NCBI RefSeq assembly: GCF_024679245.1
Contig: NC_090178.1
Location: 46,810,425-46,874,424 of the forward strand
Reading direction: 5' to 3'
Length of the DNA stretch: 64,000 nucleotides
DNA from: Pseudorasbora parva
Taxonomy: Eukaryota > Chordata > Actinopteri > Cypriniformes > Gobionidae
The position numbers and the translations under genes are program-made. Below are positions 37,074 through 48,906 of this stretch, in pieces. The notes below the pieces were generated by a model. The model had not been told where the DNA came from, made no database searches, and saw only the letters and a list, made by a program, of their open reading frames with translations. Position 1 is the stretch's first letter. Every line of letters begins with the position of its first letter.

Positions 37074-38140
37074 AGGCAACGTGGGGGAGAGGACGCTGGC
37101 GTTGTCTGTTCGCCGCTTCTCCACCCACAACAAATCATGTTAATGTACTATTAGATTTACATTTTATTTTATTTCCTTATGTTTGTGAATAGTCTAACAG
37201 TCAGAGCTACAATTGGGACTGTTGCTGATTGCTGGCAGCCACTGAGAAGTCGTTGTTCGTCGTTTCGCCGTTTTCAACCGCTTCTCTAATGTTTACGTTT
37301 GAATTGCTGCGGTTGGTTTCTGGTTTGGAGGACATTTGATGTTTTTCGCCGCGGGTGCTCACTGGTGGTCTCCCTTGGGCTTAAGCTGCATGGTGGCTGA
37401 AGTTTGCACCGGGCTAGCGTCATCCGGGCTCTCGTCGTCGGCGTCCGGCATGATGTTGGGATGTTCTGCTTCTCGGCTGCGCCGCTGTTCCGTCCTGCAT
37501 TGCGACCGTGGAGCGACATCTGCGCCGGCCCCGGTGTGTCCACAGAAGTGCCTGGAGGAATGTTCTGCCTCCTGCATGGTGCTGCAGCGATCCCCATCGT
37601 TTGAATCATCATGAAGAAGACCCATCATCTGGTCTTCAGCTGTCGTGCCTCGGCGATGTCATCGGGACACTGCCGCTGGGAGAAATCTGAAACATGGAGT
37701 GGACCACAGTGTGCTGCGGAGCTAACAGAGACTTCCACCATCAGCTGTTTTCTGTCCACCATCAGCTCTGATTCTGTTCACCATCAGCTCTGATTCTGTT
37801 CACCATCAGCTCTATTTCTGTTCACCATCAGCTCTGTTTCTGTTCACCATCAGCTCTGTTTCTGTTCACCATCAGCTCTGTTTCTGTTCACCATCAGCTC
37901 TATTTCTGTTCACCATCAGCTCTGTTTCTGTTCACCATCAGCTCTGTTTCTGTTCACCATCAGCTCTATTTCTGTTCTGTTTTCTGTGTTGGTTGATTGT
38001 TTGTAGTATTCTATATTTTTACTTGTTATTCATTTTTTGTTGTTATCCCCCCCCCCCCCCCCCTTTGTTGCACTTTGAGATTCTTCGGAATGAAAAGTGC
38101 ATTATAAATAAAATCTATTATTATTATTATTATTATCTCT
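37074..38140 (+). mobile_element. Retroposon inserted in minisatellite, about 1.07 kb
   Basis: Starts near AGGCAACGTGGGGGAGAGGA and ends TTTGTTGCACTTTGAGATTC, AAAAGTGCATTATAAATAAA, then (ATT)n, a LINE-type 3' tail. The minisatellite resumes with ATCTCTAAGTCATC. The target duplication cannot be separated from the repeat. It contains its own 22-bp array (37737-37975) and a C17-C18 run near 38047-38064. The left 500 bp is GC-rich and open in several frames, but no RT motif is seen, so it is probably a 5' region joined to a tail (non-autonomous or deleted). Confidence 0.65.
37737..37975. repeat. 22-bp minisatellite CACCATCAGCTCTGTTTCTGTT
   Basis: Eleven copies; variants GATT, TATT and TGTT at one position form the order ?, GATT x2, TATT, TGTT x3, TATT, TGTT x2, TATT. 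The TATT, TGTT... sub-pattern suggests duplication of multi-unit blocks. Confidence 0.95.
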
Positions 38141-39027
38141 AAGTCATCTATAAGAATTTCTCATTTTTAAAAATAAACTCATTTTTTAAAAATAAACACT
38201 TGGTGGTTCTTCAAGATCTTGAATCTAGCCTATTTCTACAGTTTTTTTTCTCTCAATACAGTTAATTTAGAGTTAGTTTTATTTCTACAAATGGTGCAAA
38301 CTCTGCAAGATTATAGATAAAAGATTCTCATTCCCCTGCCATTCTGTGATCAGCAATCGGCAGATCATGATCTTGGTGATCGGCCCCAAAAATGCTGATC
38401 GGAGCATCTCTAGGTGTGACTGTTCACGTTTGTGTGTTTAGATCAGTGTGCTCAGCTATTTGCCTTTGACCTTCATTATGTATATTTTAAATGTTGAGCT
38501 GTAAATAAAATACAAAATAATATTCTTTGAATCTCACATTTGCCTTGATAGGGCATGTCAAAACCCCTCCAGGACCCAGAAAACACCTCAGACCCCAGAG
38601 GGTTAATTCTGGCGCTCCTTGCTCATACGGCCCCCCACGAACTGCAGAGCTCAGATATCAGGAGTGAGGGATGGCTGTGCATTTCTTATGAAAAAACTGA
38701 ACCAAAAACACAAGCCACATTTTGCCACAGGAGTTTTTCAGACTGCCTCAGTGTGGTCCTTGCAGTCTATGCAGCGTAAATGTGCATCCGAGTGGGAGAT
38801 GAAAGGAGGATATGGTGGAGCATACTTTTAAAGATCAAAGCCATGAAGGACACTGCTCAGAGTCGTGTGCTAGAAATCACTCAGAAATAGGCAAGAATGA
38901 ACACACTATAAAACAGCATAAAAAGATATACCTGACGAGGACAGAAATTCACTGAAAGAAGTCAGGTAGATGAGGCAGAGAATAGGCCCACGGAAATTGA
39001 AAAACAACAACAACACGTATTTACTAG

Positions 39028-40525
39028 TAAAGCCCTGCATTTATGCCCGAGCCCGACGGGCCCCGACTTTTTTACGCCCCTCGGGCCGGGCTTCGGGCCA
39101 ATTTTCATGTCATACCTAAAACGCGGGCCGGGCTTCGGGCCTTATTATAGGCTTCTCCTTCGTTTTATATTTATTTTATCAATTAAAAGGAACAATGAGT
39201 TCTGCGCTGGTGGAAACAACACGAGACCATAATAGCTAACGCAACTGTTAAGATGGCTCGCACAGTGTTCAGAGCATAGGTTCAGAGTCCGCTCCAGCAG
39301 CAGCAGCGCGCGTTTCTTCAGCACGGAGACACACTGCAAGCGTGGTGTGAGCGTGGCGTTTCTGTTGCGTGTCATCCGCGGGGCGTCTGGTGCTATTAAT
39401 GTACAGGGAAGCCCTATACTTCATGTTAAATATAAATATATTGCCTATTGATACAGCAAAGACAACTTCGGCAGCAGCCGGCCCATGACATATCCATGGT
39501 ATTGACGGCAAAAGGCTACAGAATAATTCGTTCTGTATTGACTGGTTTAATATTTCAAAATCGATAATTAGGCTATGTTGTCTTTTATTATTACAATTAG
39601 GCCTATCTGCATTTATGTTAACCTACAGACTTTCAAACATTATGTCATTATGTGTCACAATGTTTTATGGGCTATATGTTGTAGTCAGATAGATATGATG
39701 GTGCTGCAACACGCATCGCCGCAAATGACTAATGCAAGCCAACGCAAATGGCCGTAAATGAAACTTAAAATAAGTCTAAAATAGTCAAAAACACCATCAT
39801 TTTCAATAAAAATGAATGAGATGAATGAGATCATTATCTTACCAGTGCGCATAAGCTGCTGAATAAAATGCATCTTAATCTTTTGCTTCCGTTGCTGTAA
39901 ACTCCGTTAAATGAGCATACCCCGGGAATTGAAGATGGGATTTATATTCATTTGCGTAGGTGTAAGGTAGGCTATAAGACAACCTGCATGTGCTTTTTTT
40001 ATTTTATTTGTTTAGCTCCGTTTGCGAGAGCCGCGAGCAGAATCAGCCTGCCTCAGCTCGTCAAAAATGCCTTTTAGGCTACTGGTGGTAATAGTTGGCG
40101 AAATTAACTAACATTGTGATGCTTGAAGTGTTTTATGGATTTTATTATAGGCAAGACAAGTCAAGAGTTGATTTGAGAGACTAAATTAATTAAATATGCG
40201 GTTAACTCACTATCGGCCGCTGGTCGCTTTTGGTCGTCACTTAAAAAAATTAAAACTTTAATTTAACAAACAAAAAAATGCTCTAAACATTTTTCTAAAT
40301 TAACGTAATAAAGAAACGAAACGAAAAATAACTACTTTGACATTAAAAACAAAACAGAACTATTTTAATGGCTGCAACAATGTAAAAAAAAAAAAAAAAA
40401 ACGGGCTCCAGTCGGACTCGGGCCGAGAATTTTGATAAGCTGTCGGACACGGGCCGGGCTAGGGCCTCAGCGTCTCGGGCCCGGGCCGGGCTAGGGCCTA
40501 GATTTGAGGCCCGTGCAGGGCTCTA
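39028..40525. mobile_element. hAT-like element with 8-bp duplication TTTACTAG
   Basis: 1498 bp; left end TAAAGCCCTGCA, right end (inverted) TAGAGCCCTGCACGGGCC, and the exact octamer TTTACTAG at 39020-39027 and 40526-40533. Subterminal GC-rich repeats of the form CGGGCCGGGCTNNGGGCC occur twice near each end, like the subterminal transposase-binding repeats known for hAT elements. The interior is AT-rich without a transposase: non-autonomous. Confidence 0.9.
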
Positions 40526-40530
40526 TTTAC

Positions 40531-41845
40531 TAGGGCTGTGAATTTTTGGGTAGGCAGCGTATCCATTCGAATCACGATTCATAGGTTTTCGATTCGATTG
40601 AAGAACTAATTTTGCCAATTCAGACCGATTCGATTCGAGACTATTCACATTGAAATTCGATACAACTTGATTAATTCGATTCCAGCTGTTCATTATTTGT
40701 TGACGTTAATTCACAGCGCATTAACTAATGTTAACAAGATTTGAATAAAGTATTCGGAAATGTTAACATTAACAAAGATAAATAAAGGCTTCATAAGTGC
40801 AGTTCATTATTAGTTTGTTAAATTAACCTTTCTTTAAAGTGTTAAAAAAAAACTTTTGTTCATTGTTAATGTTAGTTTATATTATTACATTATTGTTTTA
40901 TTATAATTACACACTTTACTTTAATAGCCTAGCCTATATAAAATGGCATTTGTAGAAATTTAAATAAGCCAAAATTTAAAAAGGCCTTAAAAGTATTGTT
41001 AGTCAATGCTAACTATCGTGCATGATAGTGTTAATGGCTACACAACCTTAGTAAAGTGTTCCAGGCATTAAACATGCAATGCTTCCATGAAGAGGAAACA
41101 TCAGGCACTTTTCCAGCTGATCCTAAACTAACTTTTCTTCACGGAATAGAAAGAAAAGCCTCTTTGTTCTCTTTATACGGAACATTTTCCTTATGATGAT
41201 GATTGTGTAAACGCGCCGGTGTCGACTGTTGCTATAGTATCGGACGCAACTTCAATGCGCCTTTGGTTGACAAATAAACCGCGCACTCTTCTTTCAGTGT
41301 TGGTAATGTTGTAGTTACTTTAGCAGTTTGCTTCGTATATTCAGTTAAACGATATTACGTTTAATTTCACGTATAATTCATCAGAACTGTGCGTATGCAT
41401 TTTAGACACTTACAAAAGTGTTTGCTCCGTCCATGCAATAAATGTGCGTCTTGAATAAGTGGGGTTGTATTTCAAATTCCCAGGTATGACCCATTTCCGT
41501 AAAACTTCAGTATTTTATATAAATGAGCGAGTGCAATCCAGTGAAGGCGGTAAAGAGCGCACACATCTGTGAAGGAGAGCTGTGACTGTGAGAGCGCAGA
41601 TGACGCAGCTATCGCAGCAAAACGTCTCTATTTATTCACGCATGCAGTAGACATAATCAAATGTTTATTTTAAAGCACAGAATCGTTTGTGAATCGCGAT
41701 TTATCTGATTCTTAGCATTTTACATCGAGTATTGGCCGAAATGAACGAATCACGATTCAAAATGCGTGTTTCAAGATCGATGCATATGCATTGTCAGGAT
41801 TTGTAATCGATGCATCGAGAAAACGAGTGAATCGTTACACCCCTA
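40531..41845. mobile_element. Second hAT-like element, abutting the first
   Basis: 1315 bp from TAGGGCTGTGAATTTTTGGG to AATCGTTACACCCCTA; the right end inverted (TAGGGGTGTAACGATTCA) is a well-known fish hAT terminus, and ATTCGATT/GAATCG motifs recur near both ends. The octamer before it (CTATTTAC) and after it (TTATATAC) agree at 6 of 8. Its first three bases are part of the duplication made by the neighbouring element. No coding region. Confidence 0.7.
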
Positions 41846-42104
41846 TTATATACGTCTCCAATGTGCCAGCCCCTCTTGACTAATCCTGCCAATGAATCTT
41901 ATGAATCTATCAAAGTATATGGACTTCAGTTACACAGAAAAAAATGCTCTTCCTATTTAGTATATTTTTCTTGTTTCCAGTCAAAATATCTAAAACATCT
42001 TAAATCAGGATGCATTTACTACATTTTATTGTTGTAGCAATTATCAAAATAATCCTGAAAAAACTAAATAAATAACAGCACATTGATAATAAATAATCAT
42101 ATTA

Positions 42105-42205
42105 AAATGATTTCTAAAGGATCATGTGACACTGAAGACTGGAGTAATGATGATGAAAATTCAGCTTTGATTACTGGAATAAATTATTTTTTTATAAGTA
42201 TATTA
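42105..42205 (-). repeat. Dispersed fish repeat, inverted fragment
   Basis: Reverse complement of the core of the repeats at 4430 and 19545 (AAGGATCATGTGACACTGAA), followed by AT-rich sequence and a CA microsatellite. Confidence 0.65.
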
Positions 42206-42249
42206 AAACAGAAAAACTTACATTGCAATAATATTACTTTTTATCAAAT

Positions 42250-42250
42250 T

Positions 42251-42310
<60 letters not shown>
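42250..42310. repeat. CA microsatellite
   Basis: About 58 bp of pure (CA)n. Confidence 0.98.
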
Positions 42311-42312
<2 letters not shown>

Positions 42313-43584
42313 TAATAAATGTAAGTATATTAAAATAGAACAACTTGTAAATAATAATATTCACAATATTAAGGTTTTTTTTTCAGTATTTTTGTTAAAA
42401 AAAATACACCCTGCAGTAAGTACTGTGCTTTGTACATGTGATTGAGGAATGCGCTGGGTAGAAATTCAACTGAAAGTGCACTGAATCTGGTTGTTTTAAC
42501 CAAGAGATTTAAATGTAAACTACATTTAAGTTCCCTGTTATAGACTAACCTATGTTTATTCCCATTAATTCCCATGGAAAGTTTCCTTGAAAATCAGCGG
42601 AATTTTGTAGGGAATGGAATGAAAAATTATATTTATTTCAGCAAAAAAAGTCTGTGCCAATGTTTAATTTCAATGGTTGAGTGTGAATTGTATGCATGCA
42701 TGTGTTTAATGTTTACAAAGTTATTCCTATCTGCATTTGAGTGACAATGTTGTCTCACCCCAGATGTACGTCTCCATGTCTGGATAGACTACTCGTCAAG
42801 CTTTCAGTGGGAAGTTCTTCTGTGCTAGAGTAAATAGTTTATAGCACGTCTAGACTGCAAACGAGCGGGTCATGGTGTGCCATGACAAAAAGAAATCTCT
42901 CCAATTTGTATAACAACAACCTGTGCTCGTATTATAATCAACAGAGCCGTTTACTCCACAAGCACACTGGAGATATATCCACCTGCAGAGTTGCTCTGAG
43001 GTAACTGTTGTGTGACTTTAACAAAACGCAATTTTGTTGTTTTGAGTGCAGTTGAAGAGTAGTAATGCTCTGGGGAGGGCGTAGGTGTTATTGGAGCACC
43101 AGCATCACACAAGGCACAAAGCTCAAGAGACGTCCTGAAACTGGATTGGTAAATCAGTGGCACTCAAGAGTTGTGTCACCTTATCGGATGTCTAATCTTG
43201 GTTTCTATTGCACCCCTTTCCCCTACTTCCCTTTCCTTTATTATGCAATTTTGCGTATTTATTGGATTTTCCTAAATCCAAACATTCTATAAACAATAGA
43301 AGAATATTAAAGACACTATGTATATTATCTGAATACTATACTTGACATTTTCTGATTTAATTCACTAAATGTAAAAATTCTATAAAAGGAGCACATGAAT
43401 GTATTTCTTAATCTGTCATCAGTCTCAGCAGTGCAATTCTCTTCTGCAAATTGCTCTCTTGAGCAGGCCTGCCAGACGTTCAAACAATTCCCTTAAGAAA
43501 GTGTCCTACCACACAGAATGTGCCAGACTTTATGCCATGTGTAAAGAGGGATTATTTCAGCCGCATTTTCAAGAGGGAAAAAAT
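42311..43584. other. No gene recognised
   Basis: Intronic sequence; open frames at 42951-43292 carry no known motif. Confidence 0.5.
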
Positions 43585-45016
43585 AAGTTCAATGAGTTGG
43601 CCCATATTGATAGGAAAGCATCTTGCAGTTGATGAAGATTTGTGGGATGCACATCCAGGGCACAAAGCTCCCGCTCCACCACATCCCAAAGATGCTCTAT
43701 TGGGTTGAGATCTGGAGACTGTGGCGGCCATTTTTGTACAGTGAACTCATTGTCATGTTCAAGAAACCAATTTGAGATGATTCGTGTTTTACATGGTGTT
43801 GTGACATGGTGCATTATCCTGCTGGAAGTAGCCATCAGAGGATGGGTACATGGTGGTCATAAAGGGATGGACATGGTCAGAAACAATGCTCAGGTAGGCC
43901 GTGGCATTTAAACGATGCCCAATTGGCACTAAGGGCCTAAAGTGTGCCAAGAAAACATCCCCCACACCATTACACCACCACCACCAGCCTGCACAGTGGT
44001 AACAAGGCATGATGGATCCATGTTCTCATTCTGCTTACGCCAAATTCTGACTCTACCATCTGAATGTCTCAACAGAAATCCAGACTCATCAGACCAGGCA
44101 ACACTTTTCCATCTTCAACTGTCCAATTTTGGTGAGCTTGTGCAAATTGTAGCCTCTTTTTCCTATTTGTAGTGGATATGAGTGGTACCCTGCAATTTGT
44201 TCAACACAAAAATATAAAAAAATTATCTATTTGATATCTTTATTCAGTCGGTATAGGCTCTTTAATGTTTAGGTTATATGTTTGCAAATAACCTGTTAAA
44301 GCACTAAGACATGGGAACAGTATAGCTAACATTCACATTTTAATATTTATCGCAAGTCATATCATTATTGCAATATTAAACAATGTTATCGCACATCGCA
44401 ACTTCTCATTTCGTGCTGCCCTAGTACCCAGTGGGGTCTTCTGCTGTTGTAGCCCATCCGCCTCAAGGTTGTGTGTGTTGTGGCTTCACAAATGCTTTGC
44501 TGCATACCTCGGTTGTAACGAGTGGTTATTTCAGTCAAAGTTGCTCTTCTATCAGCTTGAATCAGTCGGCCCATTCTCCTCTGACCTCGAGCATCAACAA
44601 GGCATTTTCGCCCAGGACTGCCGCATACTGGATGTTCTTCCCTTTTCACACCATTCTTTGTAAACCCTAGAAATGGTTGTGGATGAAAATCCCAGTAACT
44701 GAGCAGATTGTGAAATACTCAGACCGGCCCGTCTGGCACCAACAACCATGCCACGCTCAAAATGTCTCTTAAAACACCTTTCTTTCCCATTCTGACATTC
44801 AGTTTGGAGTTCAGGAGATTGTCTTGACCAGGACCACACCCCTAAATGCATTGAAGCAACTGCCATGTGGTTGGCTGATTAGATAATTGCATAAATGAGA
44901 AATTGAACAGATGTTCCTAATAATCCTTTGCCATGTAGAATTAAGGCAGTTCTGAAGGCGAAAGGGGGTCAAACACAGTATTAGTATGGTGTTCCTAATA
45001 ATCCTTTAGGTGAGTG
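43585..45016 (-). mobile_element. Tc1-like transposon copy 2, interrupted pseudogene
   Basis: Same family as the element at 1595-3545. Minus-strand fragments in order: N-terminus near 44866-44700 (GMVVGARRAGLSISQSAQLL, HTH), 44650-44430 (KCLVDARGQRRMGRLIQADR), then after a 233-bp insertion the central catalytic part, and the C-terminus near 43835-43590 (KWPPQSPDLNPIEHLWD). The right end is complete: GTTCCTAATAATCCTTTAGG then TGAGTG and TA, with a second internal copy of GTTCCTAATAATCCTTTG at about 44911, the IR/DR arrangement known for fish Tc1 elements. The left TIR is missing. Stops and frameshifts make it inactive. Confidence 0.88.
44191..44423 (-). mobile_element. 233-bp insertion in Tc1-like copy 2 (hAT-like right end)
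   Basis: Flanked by GTACCC on both sides (44185-44190 and 44424-44429); the other Tc1 copy reads straight through GTACCCAGTGGGG. The right end inverted is TAGGGCAGCACGAAATGAGA, with GCGATGTGCGATAAC behind it, like a hAT end. The left end has no matching TIR and may have lost a few bases, including the last two of an original 8-bp duplication. Confidence 0.65.
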
Positions 45017-45046
45017 TATATACACAATTTATGAAAAATTCAGGTC

Positions 45047-45160
45047 TTCAATTGAACATTTTTAAGTGACTGATCACATCTAAATTGTTCAGTTGGCCGA
45101 AATTGCATCAATTCAGCCAACCGAAAAATGTGATCAGTCACTAGAACATTTTCAATTGGA
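45047..45160. repeat. Hairpin of about 45-50 bp arms
   Basis: TTCAATTGAACATTTTTAAG then TGACTGATCACAT on the left; ATGTGATCAGTCA then AGAACATTTTCAATTG on the right, with CAGTTGGC / GCCAACCG near the loop. The 13-bp TGACTGATCACAT is perfect. Lies 30 bp from the end of Tc1-like copy 2. Origin unknown. Confidence 0.75.
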
Positions 45161-45164
45161 GTCA

Positions 45165-46019
<855 letters not shown>

Positions 46020-46380
46020 GAAAAATGTCTAAATGCTTTTAGTTACTGTTACAGCGGTTAAGAACATTCTTTCGAAATCATTCACTATACTTATGATCAA
46101 AGTTATTTTTGATTGCACTATAATTGAATTATCAGGGCAAGCATCTCTTTTCCATTTTATAACCTATGCCCTCTTATTTAAATGTCAGCACCGCCTCTGA
46201 CAGCACAAATTTAGTCTTCAATAAGGTTATTTGAACAGCTGTGTGTTCTCTGTATTAGGCATTTACTGTACAGTGGTTACTATAGCAACAAGAAAATAAG
46301 AAGACAGACAAAGTGCTATGATCCAAGCAGCAGAAAATGACAAGCTCTCTAAAAGAAGCACTGGGAGGGGGTGATGCTGG

Positions 46381-46645
46381 GGTAGGTGCGCGTGCACTGG
46401 AGGGATCTCATTGTATGTATGTGTGTATTGGTGGATGATAAAGCTGGTATATGTATATTAGGGTACTGCTAGAATGCATATTTTGGGTGATATTAAGCTA
46501 CATATATGTTAGGGTAGGTAGGTGTGCACTTGAGGGATCTCATTGTATGCATGTGTGTATAGGTGGATGATTGGGTTGGTATATGTATATTAGGGTAGTG
46601 GTAGGCATGCATGTATTGGATGATGTTAGGCTGTACACATAGATG
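46381..46645. repeat. 132-bp tandem duplication
   Basis: Two diverged copies offset by about 132 bp, each with GAGGGATCTCATTGTATG and GGTATATGTATATTAGGGTA. Rich in GTRT/TAGGG motifs. Non-coding. Confidence 0.8.
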
Positions 46646-46649
46646 TTTG

Positions 46650-47198
46650 GGGTAGTTTGTGTCTGAATGGGTGAGAGACAATGAGCATAGAATATGGAAA
46701 TAAGAAATGAGGAAAAAGAGAAAAAGATTTAGAGAAAAACAAAAGAAAAGCACATGCACCACGATTAAAGGAAAGGCTCAATAAATAATAGAATGGTTAG
46801 GTTGTAACCTGCTGTTAACTCTGAGCAGTGCTGGAGGATACAACTCTGATGTTAACCACCAATCAATATCTAATGACCACCTCGGGGTCTCGATAAGACA
46901 CGACACACCAGCTTATGTTTCCCATGCCCTTTTGTGCAATTAACTACAACAGCGGTTAAAAACAGTGTGTGCAAACCAAAAAAGTAGGCACACAGAATGA
47001 CACAGTGTCTCTGAGCCCCACGAGCCAAACTGTGAGGTCTGCCGGTAATGACCACTTGTTTTTCCTGTCTCAGCGTCTACCAGACACCTCAGAGACATCT
47101 CCAATGCTGCAAAAATAGGCAAGATACTTGATATTCTCCCAGCTAAACACTGCAGAGATGGTCATTTTTTAAAGAACTGTTGTGCAAGCCTGCCACTG
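46650..47198. other. No gene recognised; upstream of a TATA box
   Basis: Purine-rich sequence at 46690-46760, then mixed-composition sequence. May contain control elements for the candidate exon at 47263, but nothing specific can be read. Confidence 0.4.
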
Positions 47199-47206
47199 TA
47201 TAAAAG
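47199..47206 (+). promoter_or_regulatory. TATA box (TATAAAAG)
   Basis: A canonical TATAAAAG within GC-richer sequence, 57 bp upstream of an ATG, the spacing expected for a short 5'UTR with a start site near 47230. It gains weight from the signal-peptide-like frame that follows. Confidence 0.45.
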
Positions 47207-47262
47207 ACACAGAACTGAGGGGGCAGTAAAGCACTGCTTTCAGCCCGAGAGAAGGTGTGCTG

Positions 47263-47377
47263 ATGCCTTATTATTCTACAACACGTCTCCTCACTTCATA
47301 TCTCTCCATTTTTGCTTTGTTTGTTCTGCTGTTTGGGAAGTACAGCGAGGGCACTCAATTGATATGGTCAGAAGGCG
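47263..47377 (+). CDS. Candidate first exon of a small secreted protein
   Basis: From ATG at 47263 the frame reads MPYYSTTRLLTS, then the hydrophobic stretch YLSIFALFVLLFG, then KYSEGTQLIWSEG, which has the n-h-c layout of a secretory signal peptide with plausible cleavage after the FGKYSEG region. GCG|GTGAGC at 47377/47378 is a reasonable splice donor (phase 1). A TATA box lies 57 bp upstream. Together this resembles the first exon of a neuropeptide, hormone or cytokine gene on the strand opposite to ASCC3, nested in its intron. I do not recognise the protein, no second exon was identified, and hydrophobic frames arise by chance in AT-rich DNA, so the call is tentative. Without splicing the frame would run to a stop at 47458-47460. 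Confidence 0.3.
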
Positions 47378-47460
47378 GTGAGCTTCCTGTGGGAAACAAC
47401 AAGAACATTTCCTTTTATATAGCCATTGATATTACACTCCTCACACCACTTGACCCATGA

Positions 47461-48036
47461 CTCCTTCCTGTTCAGTACAATCCTCTAAATCTATTCATCA
47501 TCTCCTCACTCTTGTTCTAACAATTAAGTGCACTTAGAAGTCTCTGTATATCCAATAATGCATTCATCTACAGGGAAGGGAATGTGAGAGAGAGAGAAAA
47601 AAAAATGAGTCAACATGTTGAAAAACCATGTTTATGGAAGGAAGCGACAACTAATTTGAAGGGTTTTTTAAGCGTGTAAACTAATTTTCAAAAATGTTTA
47701 AGCCAGCAGAAGTCAAGAGGACTTCATTTTCACAACTCTCATTGGCTTGTTTGATATGATACATGCTCTATTAAAGCAATTCACACCCATAAAATTGCCC
47801 TGATGTTTCCTTCCTGAAAGTGTGAATATGAGCAGAGAGAAAAATGTGATGATGGCATAAAAAACATGCAACTTAAAGGAAACATTTTCATAAAATGTGT
47901 GCTTTAACACCATTGTAAGAACATGCTCAATTCACCCATTTTAGCCAAATAATGCATTAAGGGCGTATCAACCAAAGTTACACCTAAAACCTGAAATTAG
48001 CATTTTTGAACTTCCAATTCCATCACGCCAAAGTAT
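47461..48036. other. No gene recognised
   Basis: Intronic; no convincing second exon for the candidate at 47263 was found here. Confidence 0.4.
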
Positions 48037-48460
48037 GCCCACATCAAGATGTTTGGTCTGGAAACTCATCATTGGCAGCTCAATCCGAGAGGCGGGATAA
48101 ATGGTTGTCTTTCAAACTCCCTCTGCACGCGATAGGATAGCGCTACACCAACCAAAGCAACGAAGGTGAAGCAGAGCTCGTTGACAGATTAAACATTCGC
48201 CGTATCCAGTCGGCTAAACTCAGAACACATCTTCCCTTTTTAAGAATGACTTCAGTGCCGTTCTTTGTTCTTTTCTCAGAGAAAAGCTTAACTCCTAGTC
48301 TTCCAGAGTCGCGGTCAAAGCTGATTCAAAAGACCGCCGTTCGCCAGTTTCTGTGTTTACTAGAAGCACGCAAACGCAACTCGGCCCTCGTCATTATGGC
48401 CCCGCCCACCGACTCTATACACGATGTGATTGGCCCGGCAAGAGCTGGCCCCACAAACTG
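48037..48460 (+). mobile_element. Dispersed element (CCCACATCAAGATGT...), copy 1
   Basis: Shares long blocks with 51780-52282: GAGAGGCGGGATAAA, GGTTGTCTTTCAAACTCCCT, TTCTCAGAGAAAAGCTTAAC and CCACCGACTCTATACACGAT. I recognise it as an abundant cyprinid repeat. This copy lacks the outer ends. Open frames across it are not genes. Confidence 0.75.
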
Positions 48461-48906
48461 GCTGTATTGAGCGAACAACACAGGAAGAGTATGACAAAAA
48501 TAGTCGTTATTAGTCTTCCAATGAACATGCAGGAGAATGACAGAACTCCACTTGAAACACAACCACAATACAAATATGAGTGATTTTATAAAATAAAAAT
48601 AAGAGCATGAATATCGAAATGTTGCGGTCATGTCTCCCTTATGTTTTTAATAGGCAGTGTCTCCTCAGCCGCTTACCGGCCCGGTCCATCTGTCTCCAGG
48701 TCTGAGGGCAAATGGCTGTGTTTTTATTCTCCGTTCCTATGCCATTTTACACGGAGGTGCACGAGGAACTCACAAAGACGTGAAAAGCACCGTTCTTGGC
48801 TAGACCGCGCTTCACTGGGTCCGCCGTCCTCACTAAACTCAATCGTGGACTTGTACTTTCCCCAGGTGAAGCATGAGATTGCGGTACATTTATGCCTACA
48901 ATACAC

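Larger units (their letters stand above)
34523..38412. mobile_element. Possible hAT-like element containing the minisatellite nest
   Basis: The left end TAGGGATGGACCGATATCAA and the right end, read inverted, TAGAGATGCTCCGATCAGCA, resemble hAT termini that I know from fish. The flanking octamers ATAGTCAG and GGTGTGAC do not match, so the ends may belong to two different elements. Confidence 0.35.

Noticed and set aside
37286..37793. Cluster of frames in the GC-rich part of the minisatellite insertion
   Set aside because: Six overlapping frames on both strands reflect GC content; no reverse transcriptase or other motif, so treated as retroposon leader.
34523..38412. Single hAT element enclosing the whole minisatellite
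   Set aside because: The ends look hAT-like but the flanking octamers do not match, so it is listed only at low confidence and not as a finding.
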